Below, piece by piece: positions 19,252 to 27,742 of a stretch of 64,000 bases of DNA. Where the stretch lies: positions 3,844,001 to 3,908,000 of the forward strand of contig NZ_CP151802.1 in NCBI RefSeq assembly GCF_038446665.1. The letters run 5' to 3'. The position numbers and the translations under genes are program-made. Position 1 is the stretch's first letter. Each line of letters opens with the position of its first letter. The notes beneath the pieces are model-generated. The model was given only the letters and a program-made list of their open reading frames with translations. It did no database searches and was not told the origin of the DNA. This stretch comes from Lysobacter sp. FW306-1B-D06B (GTDB lineage Bacteria; Pseudomonadota; Gammaproteobacteria; Xanthomonadales; Xanthomonadaceae).

Positions 19252-19896
19252 GTGGGTCCTTCTTCCGCACCGCAGGATCTGGTCGCGCAGCAGCAGCGCC
19301 GTGGCTTCTGGCTGCGCACGCTGCATTCCTGGCACTGGATCAGCTCCGCCATCTGCCTGATCGGCATGCTGCTGTTCGCCATCACCGGCATCACGTTGAA
19401 CCATTCGGCCGCGATCGAGGCGAAGCCGGACACGCTCACGCGCAAGGTCGAGATGCCGGCTTCGGTGTTGCGTGCGCTGGGCAAGCGTGAGGACGGCAAC
19501 GCGCCGCTGCCGGGCACGGTCAGCGACTGGCTCAACGACGTGCTGCCGGTGTCGATCGGCGCGCAGCCGGCGGAATGGTCGAGCGAGGAGATCTACCTGT
19601 CGCTGCCGCGTCCCGGCGGCGATGCATGGCTGAGCATCGACCGCGAAAGCGGCGCGGTGGAGTACGAGCGCACCAGGCGCGGCTGGATCGCCTACCTCAA
19701 CGACCTGCACAAAGGCCGCAACGCCGGTGCCGCGTGGCGCTGGTTCATCGACGTGTTCGCGCTGGCCTGCCTGGTGTTCTGCGTGACGGGCCTGTTCCTG
19801 TTGCAGATGCACGCGCGACAGCGGCGCATGACCTGGCCGTATGTCGCGCTCGGGCTCGCATTGCCGGTGTTGCTCGCCCTCCTCTTCATCCACTGA
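19252..19896 (+). CDS. PepSY-associated membrane protein
   Basis: A 214-residue inner-membrane protein with three hydrophobic segments: about 29-49 (ISSAICLIGMLLFAITGITL), 164-184 and 195-213. A periplasmic PepSY-like loop lies between the first two. Histidines at the membrane faces (His25, His28, His51, His153) could bind heme, as in PepSY_TM-type siderophore reductases, but this is inference. The GTG start lies 7 bp after piuC, so it is co-transcribed. The family includes proteins that help pass electrons to ferric siderophores in the periplasm, which fits the locus. Confidence 0.85.
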   Translation: MGPSSAPQDLVAQQQRRGFWLRTLHSWHWISSAICLIGMLLFAITGITLNHSAAIEAKPDTLTRKVEMPASVLRALGKREDGNAPLPGTVSDWLNDVLPVSIGAQPAEWSSEEIYLSLPRPGGDAWLSIDRESGAVEYERTRRGWIAYLNDLHKGRNAGAAWRWFIDVFALACLVFCVTGLFLLQMHARQRRMTWPYVALGLALPVLLALLFIH

Positions 19897-19927
19897 ACCT
19901 GCTTACTTTCAAAATAAGGGAGTTTCC

Positions 19928-20437
19928 ATGCGCGTCCAACTGACCATCGCGCTGAGCGGACTGCTCGCGTTGCCGGCCTACTCGGCCGAGATCGACGTCA
20001 ACGTGCAGATCCCCCAGCTCAACGTCGCCGAATACCACCGTCCGTACGTGGCGATCTGGGTCGAGGGCGCCGACCAGAAGGCCGCGGCCAACCTCGCCGT
20101 GTGGTACCAGCAGAAGGCCACCAACGAAGGCGCCGGCACCAAGTGGCTGCCCGACCTGCGCCAGTGGTGGCGCCGCAGCGGTCGCACGCTGAAGGTGCCG
20201 GTGGACGGCGTGACCGGTCCGACGCGCCCCGTCGGCACGCATGCGCTGAAGTTCGGCAGCCAGCATCCGGAGCTGGGCAAGCTCCCGCCCGGTGAGTACA
20301 CGCTGGTCGTGGAGGCCGCGCGCGAAGTCGGCGGCCGCGAGCTGCTGAAGATTCCCTTCACCTGGGGCGGCGCCAGCGCCGGCAAGGCGCAGGGCACGTC
20401 CGAACTCGGCCTGGTCACGCTGGCCAGCAAGCCCTGA
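19928..20437 (+). CDS. DUF2271 periplasmic protein with a possible flavinylation motif
   Basis: A 169-residue exported protein: signal peptide MRVQLTIALSGLLALPAYSA, then the DUF2271 domain (NVAEYHRPYVAIWVEGADQ, LPDLRQWWRRSGR, LPPGEYTLVVEAARE VGGREL). Residues 93-99 read DGVTGPT, close to the D-x-x-(S/T)-G-A-(S/T) motif where ApbE transferases attach FMN through a Thr or Ser phosphoester. An apbE gene lies three genes downstream in the same run. The start at 19928 has AAGGGAG upstream; an earlier in-frame ATG at 19841 overlaps the PepSY gene. If modified at Thr99, the protein would be a periplasmic one-electron carrier between the PepSY protein and ferric substrate (inference). Confidence 0.82.
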   Translation: MRVQLTIALSGLLALPAYSAEIDVNVQIPQLNVAEYHRPYVAIWVEGADQKAAANLAVWYQQKATNEGAGTKWLPDLRQWWRRSGRTLKVPVDGVTGPTRPVGTHALKFGSQHPELGKLPPGEYTLVVEAAREVGGRELLKIPFTWGGASAGKAQGTSELGLVTLASKP

Positions 20438-20443
20438 TCCCGC

Positions 20444-20543
20444 TGTCATCCCTGCGAAGGCGATCCAACTCGAAGACGCATCACGCCCGACGCGAGGCGT
20501 GAACTCGCGCAACGATGGATCCCCGCCTTCGCGGGAATGACGG
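20444..20543. repeat. CCCGCCTTCGCGGG-family repeat, copy C
   Basis: Left arm GTCATCCCTGCGAAGGCG (20444-20461) and right arm with CCCCGCCTTCGCGGG core (20516-20543), facing each other, between the DUF2271 and DUF4198 genes of the iron locus. Confidence 0.85.
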
Positions 20544-20583
20544 CAGAACGCGAACACACATCCACTTACGCAGGAGCATCGCA

Positions 20584-21396
20584 ATGAAGCCGACCCTGAA
20601 GCTCGCCGCGCTCGCGCTGGCCCTTTCCCTTCCCTTCGCCGCGCAGGCACACAAGGCGTGGCTGCAGCCGTCGCAGACGGTGCTGGCCGGCAACAATCCG
20701 TGGGTGACGGTGGACGCGGCCGTGTCCAACGACCTGTTCTACTTCAACCACGTCCCGCTGAAGACCGACAACCTCGCCATCACCGCGCCCGACGGCAGCA
20801 CCGTGACCGCGCAGAACGCCGCCACCGGCAAGTACCGCACGGTGTTCGACGTCGAGCTCAAGCAGACCGGCACGTACCGCATCGGCGTGGTCAACAACTA
20901 CGTCACCGGCAGCTGGGAAGACGCGAACGGCCAGACCAAGCGCTGGCGCGGCACCGAGGCGACCTTCGCCACCGAAGTGCCCAAGGACGCGAAGAAGCTG
21001 CAGGTCGGCCAGTCGGTGAGCCGTGTGGAAACCTTCGTCACCAGCGGCTCGCCGAACGAGACCGCGCTCAAGCCCAGCGGCGTGGGCCTGGAGCTGGTGC
21101 CGGTGACGCATCCCAACGACCTGTTCGCCGGTGAGGAAGCCAGGTTCCGCTTCCAGATCGACGGCAAGCCGGCGGCGAACCTGGATGTGGAAATCGTCCG
21201 CGGCAACACGCGCTATCGCAACGCGCAGGACGAGCTGAAGGTGAAGACGGATGCCAAGGGCGAGTTCGTCGTGACCTGGCCGGAAGCCGGCATGTACTGG
21301 CTCGAAGCGAATTCCGAAGACAACAAGACCACGGTCAAGCAGGCCAAGCAGCGCCGCCTGGGCTATGTCGCCACGCTGGAAGTGCTGCCGCAGTAA
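20584..21396 (+). CDS. DUF4198 periplasmic protein
   Basis: A 270-residue exported protein: signal peptide [17 protein letters not shown], then [28 protein letters not shown], the start typical of DUF4198, with a His right after the cleavage site that could bind metal. Two beta-sandwich parts follow ([31 protein letters not shown] and the closing [12 protein letters not shown]). The ATG at 20584 has CAGGAG upstream; the in-frame ATG at 20515 lies in the repeat. DUF4198 proteins often sit with TonB receptors and metal transport genes. Here it is probably a metal-binding or electron-transfer partner, with no proven function. Confidence 0.85.
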   Translation: MKPTLKLAALALALSLPFAAQAHKAWLQPSQTVLAGNNPWVTVDAAVSNDLFYFNHVPLKTDNLAITAPDGSTVTAQNAATGKYRTVFDVELKQTGTYRIGVVNNYVTGSWEDANGQTKRWRGTEATFATEVPKDAKKLQVGQSVSRVETFVTSGSPNETALKPSGVGLELVPVTHPNDLFAGEEARFRFQIDGKPAANLDVEIVRGNTRYRNAQDELKVKTDAKGEFVVTWPEAGMYWLEANSEDNKTTVKQAKQRRLGYVATLEVLPQ

Positions 21397-21413
21397 CGAA
21401 GACGCAACACGCA

Positions 21414-22409
21414 GTGGCCACGCACGCATCCGCAACGCAGCCCGTCCCGCGCGCCGTCGACATCCTCGGCGGTGCGACGATGGGCACGACCTGGTCGGTG
21501 AAACTCGCCGCGCCTCGCAACGCCGACCTGCATGCCCTGCACGCGGGCATCCAGTCGCGTCTGGACGACGTGGTCGCGCAGATGAGCAACTGGGAGGCCG
21601 GCTCGGACCTGAGCCGGTACAACGCGTCGGACGCGGGCTCGTGGCACGCGCTGCGCGATGACTTCTGGACGGTGCTGTCGTGCGCGCTCGACATCGCACA
21701 CGCCAGCGGCGGCGCGTTCGACCCGACCGTGGGGTCGCTGGTGGACGGATGGGGCTTCGGCCCGCCCAGCGCGGGCGCGGGCGCGGGCGCGTCCGCGTTC
21801 GCGTTCTCGCCCGAAGCCGCACGCGCCCACGTGCAGTGGCGGCGCGTGATCCTGGATCCGGCGCAGCGCCGGGCGTTGCAACCGGGCGGCACACGGCTGG
21901 ACCTGTGCGCGATAGCCAAGGGTTTCGGCGTGGACGCCGTGGCCGCCCATCTGCGCGCGCAGGGCATCGACGCGGCGCTGATCGAAGTCGGCGGCGAACT
22001 CTACGGCTACGGCCGCAAGCCCGACGGCGCGCCATGGCGGGTGATCGTGGCAGGCTGGTCCGGCGACGAGGACGATGCGAACGAAGCGCGCGTGCTGGCG
22101 CTGGATGGCCTGGCGGTCGCGACGTCGGGCGATCGTTGGCACCGACGCGAGCACGAAGGCCGCGCGATCAGCCACACACTCGACCCGCGCAGCGGGCATC
22201 CGGTCGTGGATGCGCCGGCCGCGGTCACCGTCGTCGCCGCCGATGCGATGCGGGCCGACGCCTGGGCGACGGCGCTCACGGTGCTCGGCATGCACGATGG
22301 CTTCGACGCTGCATGCGCGAACGGGCTCGCGGCACGCTTCGTGGACACGCGCGGCGACGCCGTGACCGAACGCATGACACCTGCCTTCGAAACCCTGTTG
22401 CACGCATGA
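21414..22409 (+). CDS. apbE: FAD:protein FMN transferase ApbE
   Basis: A 331-residue ApbE. ILGGATMGTTWSVKLAA at the start, QMSNWEAGSDLSRYNAS, DPTVGSLVDGWGFG, LDLCAIAKGFGVDAVAAHL, EVGGELYGYGRKPDG and SHTLDPRSGHPV (Mg/FAD loop) are all present. ApbE uses FAD to attach FMN to Thr/Ser of periplasmic redox proteins. No classical N-terminal lipobox is visible from the GTG start at 21414, and the N-terminus is short, so it may stay cytoplasmic or use another start. It overlaps the reductase gene by 4 bases. The nearest candidate target is the DUF2271 protein. Confidence 0.93.
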   Translation: MATHASATQPVPRAVDILGGATMGTTWSVKLAAPRNADLHALHAGIQSRLDDVVAQMSNWEAGSDLSRYNASDAGSWHALRDDFWTVLSCALDIAHASGGAFDPTVGSLVDGWGFGPPSAGAGAGASAFAFSPEAARAHVQWRRVILDPAQRRALQPGGTRLDLCAIAKGFGVDAVAAHLRAQGIDAALIEVGGELYGYGRKPDGAPWRVIVAGWSGDEDDANEARVLALDGLAVATSGDRWHRREHEGRAISHTLDPRSGHPVVDAPAAVTVVAADAMRADAWATALTVLGMHDGFDAACANGLAARFVDTRGDAVTERMTPAFETLLHA

Positions 22410-24034
22410 ACACCGATTCTTCACTGAAGACCTGGCTCGGCAACGGCTTCGTGCTGGCGATGCTGCTCGCCTTCGTGCTCGTCTTCGGGCGCTGGCAGTC
22501 GGGGCCGTGGTGGATCGCTTCGCCGCGCGCGGGGAGCTGGGTGCTGGCGACGCTGGTGGTGCTCGCCTTCCTCGGCCTGTGCACGGCCACATGGCTGCGC
22601 GTGCGCGAGGAACGCGCCGCCGCGCGCGTCGACCCGGGCAGCGGCGAGGATGCGCTGCTCCTCGCGTGGGCGAGCCAGACCGGATTCGGGCAGCAGCTCG
22701 CCGAACACACGGCGCAGGCGCTGCGCGGCGCCGGGATGGACGTGCGCCTGCTGCCGCTGCATCGCATCGATGCCACCGTGCTGCAGACGCATCGGCGCGC
22801 GCTCTTCATCGCCAGCACGACGGGCGAAGGCGATCCGCCGGACCATGCGCTTGGATTCACCCGGCACGTGCTCGGCCAGTCGATGGCATTGGCCGGGCTG
22901 GAGTATGCGGTGCTCGCACTGGGCGATCGCGCCTACGACCGCTTCTGCGGTTTCGGTCGGCGACTGGACCAGTGGCTGCACCACAACGGCGCGCAGCCGT
23001 TGTTCGATCGCATCGACGTCGACGCCGGCGACGCGGGCGCGCTGCGCCACTGGCAGCATCGCCTGGGGCAGCTCGCCGGCCATGCGGAGCTGGCCGACTG
23101 GAGCGCACCCGAATACCGCCCGTGGCGCCTGCTGGAACGCCAGTGGCTCAACCCCGGCAGCCTCGGCGGGCCCGCGTATTACCTCGCCCTGGTGCCGGCG
23201 GATGCGCGCGATCTGACGTGGCAGGCGGGCGACATCGCGGAGATCGGGCCGTGCCATGCGCCGGCCGATGTCATGGCGTGGCTGCTTGCGTCCGGCCAGG
23301 ATGGAACGGCGGACATCGAGCGCGACGGCGACACGCTGGAGCTTGCGACGCTGCTGCAGCACTCGCGTCTGCCGGAACCGGCGAGCGTGCGGGGTCAGTC
23401 CGCGCAGACCGTGGCCGACGGCTTGCAGGCGTTGCCGCATCGCGAGTATTCGATCGCCTCGCTGCCCGCCGACGGCAGCCTCCAGTTGCTGGTCCGCCAG
23501 ATGCGCCATCCCGACGGCCGCCTGGGCAGCGGAAGCGGCTGGCTCACCGCGCACGCGGACGTCGGAATGCGTATCGACCTGCGCATCCGCCGCAACGCGG
23601 CTTTCCATCCGCCGCAGGACGACCGGCCGATGGTGCTCATCGGCAACGGCACGGGCCTGGCGGGCCTGCGTGCGCACCTGAAGGCGCGTGCTGCTGCGGG
23701 CCATCATCGCAACTGGCTGGTGTTCGGCGAACGTCAGCGCGCGCACGACTTCCATCATCGTGACGAGATCGAAGGCTGGCTGCGCGACGGCCATCTGCAG
23801 CACCTGGACCTCGCCTTCTCCCGCGATGGTGCCCAACGCACCTACGTGCAGGACCGTCTGCACGAACAGTCCGCGCGCCTGCGCGAATGGATCGCCGACG
23901 GCGCGGCGGTCTACGTCTGCGGCAGCCTGGAAGGCATGGCGCCGGCGGTCGATGCCGTGCTGCGCGAGACGGTCGGCCTGGATGCGCTGGAAGCCATGGC
24001 CGCCGAGGGCCGCTACTGCCGCGACGTCTACTGA
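22406..24034 (+). CDS. Membrane-anchored flavodoxin/FNR reductase (sulfite reductase flavoprotein-like)
   Basis: A 542-residue protein with two N-terminal transmembrane helices (about 9-27 and 42-59), a flavodoxin domain (LLAWASQTGFGQQLAEHTA for FMN phosphate; STTGEGDPPDHA), and a ferredoxin-NADP reductase module with an FAD motif REYSIAS and an NADPH motif LIGNGTGLAGLRAHL, ending in GRYCRDVY. The build resembles CysJ with a membrane anchor. Located at the end of the iron locus and overlapping apbE (ATGA), it most likely feeds NADPH electrons from the cytoplasm to the PepSY and DUF2271 proteins for ferric-siderophore reduction (inference). CysJ in this window (30830-32710) is a paralogue. Confidence 0.88.
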   Translation: MNTDSSLKTWLGNGFVLAMLLAFVLVFGRWQSGPWWIASPRAGSWVLATLVVLAFLGLCTATWLRVREERAAARVDPGSGEDALLLAWASQTGFGQQLAEHTAQALRGAGMDVRLLPLHRIDATVLQTHRRALFIASTTGEGDPPDHALGFTRHVLGQSMALAGLEYAVLALGDRAYDRFCGFGRRLDQWLHHNGAQPLFDRIDVDAGDAGALRHWQHRLGQLAGHAELADWSAPEYRPWRLLERQWLNPGSLGGPAYYLALVPADARDLTWQAGDIAEIGPCHAPADVMAWLLASGQDGTADIERDGDTLELATLLQHSRLPEPASVRGQSAQTVADGLQALPHREYSIASLPADGSLQLLVRQMRHPDGRLGSGSGWLTAHADVGMRIDLRIRRNAAFHPPQDDRPMVLIGNGTGLAGLRAHLKARAAAGHHRNWLVFGERQRAHDFHHRDEIEGWLRDGHLQHLDLAFSRDGAQRTYVQDRLHEQSARLREWIADGAAVYVCGSLEGMAPAVDAVLRETVGLDALEAMAAEGRYCRDVY

Positions 24035-24143
24035 TGTCGACGAGCGAAGCCCACGCGCGAAGCCCCGTGGCTGGCAGCGGGCCCTGGGACCACGCGACAT
24101 CCCCACGACACCCGATCGCTTGCACGACCGGGCAGCACGCGAC

Positions 24144-24764
24144 TCAGCCCTCAGCCACCGGCTCGATGCGGATCAGCAGCAGTTCGCCACCGCCGTCGAT
24201 GACGTGACGCAGGCGCAGCTCCCCCGCCTCGAAGAACGCCGTATCGCCCGCCGACATCGCCGGCAATCCCGATTGGTCTGCGAACTCCGCCTGCCCCGCC
24301 ATCAGGTGCGCCACCCAGGTCGTGCCCGGTTCGGCGAACACCACCATCGGCCCCACCAGCGGGCGATGCCAGAGTGCGGCGCGGACGCGGTCGCGACGCC
24401 ACATCAGATTGAAGTCGTGCGTGGGGCCGTCGATGAGTTCGCCGACGACCCTGCGCTCGCCCGCGAAACGCAGGCGATCGTGAGGCGGATGAAGCTCGTG
24501 TGTCTCGCCATCCTCGAAGCGCAGGCGCACACCGTTGCCGCTGAGCAGCACCAGCTCGCGATCGACTCCCGGGAATGCGGAGAACTCCGCGTCCCGCTCG
24601 ATCTCCGCGATCGACAAACGCCAATCCCAGGGCGCGTCCGGTTCGGCGTCAGGCAGACGGCCGGCGTGGATCTCGCGCGTCCATCCCAGCTGGTTGCGCC
24701 AGCGTTCGCGGCGGTATTCGTTGGCGGGAACCACCCGCGAGCGGCTGCGTTGCTCGTTGGACAT
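24144..24764 (-). CDS. HutD/Ves family cupin-like protein
   Basis: A 206-residue protein of the HutD/Ves family. Recognisable parts are RWRNQLGWTREIHAG near the start, WDWRLSIAEIERDAEFSAFPGVDRELVLLSGNGVRL, PHDRLRFAGE, GPTHDFNLMWRR and a closing ISAGDTAFFEAGE-like strand. Members have a double cupin fold and unclear function; in some genomes they accompany histidine use, in others cold-adaptation genes. The start MSNEQRSRS at 24764 is preferred over 24791. Nothing nearby suggests a hut operon. It is convergent with the iron locus, separated by about 110 bp without visible features. Confidence 0.82.
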   Translation of the reverse strand: MSNEQRSRSRVVPANEYRRERWRNQLGWTREIHAGRLPDAEPDAPWDWRLSIAEIERDAEFSAFPGVDRELVLLSGNGVRLRFEDGETHELHPPHDRLRFAGERRVVGELIDGPTHDFNLMWRRDRVRAALWHRPLVGPMVVFAEPGTTWVAHLMAGQAEFADQSGLPAMSAGDTAFFEAGELRLRHVIDGGGELLLIRIEPVAEG

Positions 24765-24876
24765 CGGCACGTCCGGAAGTCGTTGCCGCACAGTCTAACG
24801 GCGGCATCTTCCGCACGAGGCGTCATCGCACGGCCGGCCCGGCGCGCCGGATCGCGCCGGACCGGCAGCGCTCCCC

Positions 24877-25251
24877 TTAACGCCTGACCGGGGCGGCCGG
24901 TTGCTTGGCCGCCGCAGCATTCGCCGTCGGCGCCGGCTTGGCGGCGGCCGACGCCGCCGCCGCGCCTCCGGCGAACACGATGCGGTCCTTGTTCTTCTCC
25001 ACCGTCTTCAGGCCGATGCCCGGCACCTGGGCCAGCTGGTCGGCGCTGCGGAACGGCCCGTTGGTCTTGCGGTAGGCGACGATGGCCTCGGCCTTGCTCG
25101 GGCCGATGTTGACCAGCACGCGGTCCAGCGTGGCGGCATCGGCGGTGTTGACGTTGACGGTCTCGGCCGCGACGGCCGGGGCCGCGAGCAGCAGCGACAG
25201 CAACAGCGCGCGGGCGAAGTTCGCGAGCGACGGGACGGCAATGGATTTCAT
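24877..25251 (-). CDS. ComEA-like helix-hairpin-helix protein
   Basis: A 124-residue exported protein: signal peptide ALLLSLLLAAPAVAAE, then a ComEA-type double HhH domain (VNVNTADAATLDRVLVNIGPSKAEAIVAYRKTNGPF followed by LAQVPGIGLKTVEKNKDRI), and an Ala/Pro/Lys-rich tail of about 25 residues. Such proteins bind DNA in the periplasm and can pull in transforming DNA. The start is the ATG at 25251, preceded by GGAGTC. The frame is open far upstream but only this part shows conserved sequence. It is single and divergent from the M20 peptidase gene. Confidence 0.9.
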   Translation of the reverse strand: MKSIAVPSLANFARALLLSLLLAAPAVAAETVNVNTADAATLDRVLVNIGPSKAEAIVAYRKTNGPFRSADQLAQVPGIGLKTVEKNKDRIVFAGGAAAASAAAKPAPTANAAAAKQPAAPVRR

Positions 25252-25536
25252 GGCGACTCCTGGGGGCCCACGTGGGGCCCGTCGATGTGGAAGGACTCCC
25301 GCCGGCGAGATGCGCGGCGGCCATGAAAGTCTCCATACCCTCCCGGATGCGTCGTATCGGCCAAGGCGCCGATCGCACGAAGGAAGCGGCCGCAACCTTG
25401 CGTAGGTGCGTTCCCAAGGTGTGTCGGGGCATTTCCCACCGGGTTCGGAACCTTCCGTGGCATGGGTAGGGGGTCGGCCGGGTGCCGCGGAGGCGTAAAC
25501 TTGTCGTCCCCCGCACGAATCGAGGCGCTCTCCGCC

Positions 25537-27030
25537 ATGGACATCAGCAAGGTCGACCGCTACGTCGGCGACAAATGGGACGACGAGATCGTTCCCCAAC
25601 TCGTCGAGTACATCCGAATTCCCAACAAGTCCCCGATGTTCGACGCCGACTGGGTCAAGCACGGTTACATGGACGATGCGGTCAAGCTGATGGAAACCTG
25701 GGCGAAGGCCCAGCCGATTCCCGGCATGCAGGTCGAAGTGGTGCGTCTGGAAGGCCGCACGCCGCTGATCTTCATCGACATCCCCGCCGCCAATGGCGGA
25801 CGCAACGACGATTGCGTGCTGCTGTACGGCCACCTGGACAAGCAGCCGGAGATGACCGGCTGGGATCCGGAGTTCGGTCCGTGGAATCCGGTCATCAAGG
25901 GCGACCGCCTGTACGGTCGTGGCGGCGCCGACGACGGTTACGCGATCTTCGGTTCGCTCACCGCCGTGCTGGCGTTGCAGGAACAGCAGCTGCCGCATGC
26001 GCGCTGCGTGATCCTGATCGAAGCCTGCGAGGAATCCGGCAGCTACGATCTGCCCGCCTACGTGGATCATCTTTCCGATCGCATCGGCAAGCCGTCGCTG
26101 GTGGTGTGCCTGGACTCGGGCTGCGGCAACTACGAGCAGCTGTGGTGCACGACCTCGCTGCGCGGCCTGGCCGGCGGCAACTTCACGGTGAAGGTGCTGG
26201 AAGAAGGCGTGCATTCGGGCGATGCGTCCGGCATCGTGCCGTCGAGTTTCCGCCTGCTGCGTCAGTTGCTCTCGCGTCTTGAAGATGAAACCACCGGCAA
26301 GGTCCGCGTCGAGGGCCTGTATTCCGAGGTTCCCGCCGAACGCCTGGCGCAGGCGCGCGAAGCGGCGAAGGTGCTCAACACCGCGATCTTCGACAAGTTC
26401 CCGCTGCTGCCCGGCATGACGCCGATGGCCGACGACCTCACCGAGCTGGTGCTCAACCGCACCTGGCGGCCGGCGCTGTCGGTGACCGGCGTGGACGGCA
26501 TGCCGGCGCTGGCCTCGGCCGGTAACGTGCTGCGTCCGTACACGTCGGTGAAGCTCTCGCTGCGCCTGCCGCCGACGCTGGACGGCAAGAAGGCCGGCGA
26601 ACTGCTCAAGGACGTGCTCACCCGCAATCCGCCCAACGGCGCGAAGGTGACGCTGGACCTGGAGAAGTCCTCCACCGGCTGGAACGCACCGGCGCAGTCG
26701 CCGTGGCTGACCAACGCGATCGACGCCTCCAGCCGCGAGTTCTTCGGCAAGCCCGCGATGTACATGGGCGAAGGCGGCTCGATTCCGTTCATGGGCATGC
26801 TCGGCGAGAAGTTCCCCGGCGCGCAGTTCATGATCACCGGCGTGCTCGGCCCGCACAGCAACGCGCACGGTCCCAACGAGTTCCTGCACATTCCGATGGG
26901 CAAGCGTGTGACGGCCTGCGTGTCGCGCGTGATCGCCGAACACCACCACGCCAGCCTGCGCGGGGAGACCACCGGCGCGTCGGTCGCACCGGACAGCGGC
27001 GACCGCCACGGCGGGCACGGCTGCTGCTGA
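25537..27030 (+). CDS. M20 family metallopeptidase
   Basis: A 497-residue cytoplasmic M20 peptidase. The di-zinc site is visible: GHLDKQPEMTGW (His and Asp), GRGGADDGYA (bridging Asp), EACEESGSYD (Glu-Glu pair), VCLDSGC (Asp) and GPHSNAHGPNEFL (His). The lid domain is between about 200 and 330. The family includes dipeptidases such as carnosinase-like CndP types, so a dipeptidase role is likely but the substrate is not shown. The ATG at 25537 starts MDISKVDRYVGDKWDDEIV, the conserved N-terminus. A terminator follows 22 bp after the stop. Confidence 0.92.
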   Translation: MDISKVDRYVGDKWDDEIVPQLVEYIRIPNKSPMFDADWVKHGYMDDAVKLMETWAKAQPIPGMQVEVVRLEGRTPLIFIDIPAANGGRNDDCVLLYGHLDKQPEMTGWDPEFGPWNPVIKGDRLYGRGGADDGYAIFGSLTAVLALQEQQLPHARCVILIEACEESGSYDLPAYVDHLSDRIGKPSLVVCLDSGCGNYEQLWCTTSLRGLAGGNFTVKVLEEGVHSGDASGIVPSSFRLLRQLLSRLEDETTGKVRVEGLYSEVPAERLAQAREAAKVLNTAIFDKFPLLPGMTPMADDLTELVLNRTWRPALSVTGVDGMPALASAGNVLRPYTSVKLSLRLPPTLDGKKAGELLKDVLTRNPPNGAKVTLDLEKSSTGWNAPAQSPWLTNAIDASSREFFGKPAMYMGEGGSIPFMGMLGEKFPGAQFMITGVLGPHSNAHGPNEFLHIPMGKRVTACVSRVIAEHHHASLRGETTGASVAPDSGDRHGGHGCC

Positions 27031-27051
27031 TTCCATCGGCGGCACGCTCAG

Positions 27052-27079
27052 AAAAGCCCTCGCTTTGGCGGGGGTTTTT
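27052..27079 (+). terminator. Intrinsic terminator after the M20 peptidase gene
   Basis: AAAAGCCCTCGC, loop TTTG, GCGGGGG and TTTTT: a 7-bp GC stem (one G-T pair) extended by A-T pairs and followed by a T-run. Confidence 0.85.
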
Positions 27080-27178
27080 CGTTTGCTGCCGTAGCATGCC
27101 TGCCGTTCGTCGGGCATTCCGGCGGATGTGTGCCGAAGCGCTACGATGCCTCGGCATCACCCACCTCAGGAGGACGCC

Positions 27179-27415
27179 ATGGGCAGTCTGCTCTACACGA
27201 TCATCATCGGTGCGGTCATTGGTGTGCTGGCCCGCTTCTTCAAGCCGGGCGCGGATCCGATGGGCTGGATCCTGACCATCCTGCTCGGCATCGTCGGCGC
27301 GTACATCGGCAGCCTGCTCTACGCCCGCGGCGGCATCATCGGTTTCGCCATTTCCATCGCCTGCGCGGTCGCGCTGTTGTTCCTGTATGAGCTGGTGCGC
27401 AAGAAGCGCGCCTGA
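27179..27415 (+). CDS. GlsB/YeaQ/YmgE family small membrane protein
   Basis: A 78-residue protein made of three hydrophobic helices: LLYTIIIGAVIGVLARFF, MGWILTILLGIVGAYIGSLLY and IIGFAISIACAVALLFLY. The GAVIGVLAR, KPGADPMGW, GIVGAYIGS pattern is that of the transglycosylase-associated / YeaQ family, often induced by general stress. It has a strong ribosome site (CAGGAGGA) and stands as a single gene between two terminators. Molecular role unknown. Confidence 0.93.
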   Translation: MGSLLYTIIIGAVIGVLARFFKPGADPMGWILTILLGIVGAYIGSLLYARGGIIGFAISIACAVALLFLYELVRKKRA

Positions 27416-27438
27416 TCCGACGGTGGTTCGCAAGAACG

Positions 27439-27470
27439 AAAAACCCCGGCTTCGCGCCGGGGTTTTTCTT
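27439..27470. terminator. Strong bidirectional-type terminator
   Basis: AAAAACCCCGGC (27439-27450), loop TTCGC, GCCGGGGTTTTT (27456-27467) and CTT. A 12-bp stem with A-run before and T-run after, able to stop transcription from both sides. Confidence 0.92.
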
Positions 27471-27558
27471 TGTACGTGCTCGTTGGGAGCACGGCATGGC
27501 CGCGGCGGTGGTGCGGTGTGGATGCCGCCGTGAGCTGTCATTCGGGCGAACGTGAGTT

Positions 27559-27658
27559 GTCATTCCCGCGAAGGCGGGAATCCAACCGTCTGCGCCGTCA
27601 TGTCCTCCGGAGGGCGTGAGGCTCGGAAAGTTGGGTCCCCGCCTTCGCGGGGACGACG
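27559..27658. repeat. CCCGCCTTCGCGGG-family repeat, copy D
   Basis: Left arm GTCATTCCCGCGAAGGCGGG (27559-27578) with GAATCCA after it, and right arm TTGGGTCCCCGCCTTCGCGG (27631-27650) running to GGACGACG. This and the terminator are all I see in the 327-bp gap between the GlsB and cysNC genes. Confidence 0.88.
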
Positions 27659-27742
27659 CCATGGGGGCGAGTGCGGTGCAAGTGCCCATCCGCCCACTCC
27701 GCACCTCGTGCGAACCCGCGCCCGCACTGTCGCGCACGCGCC

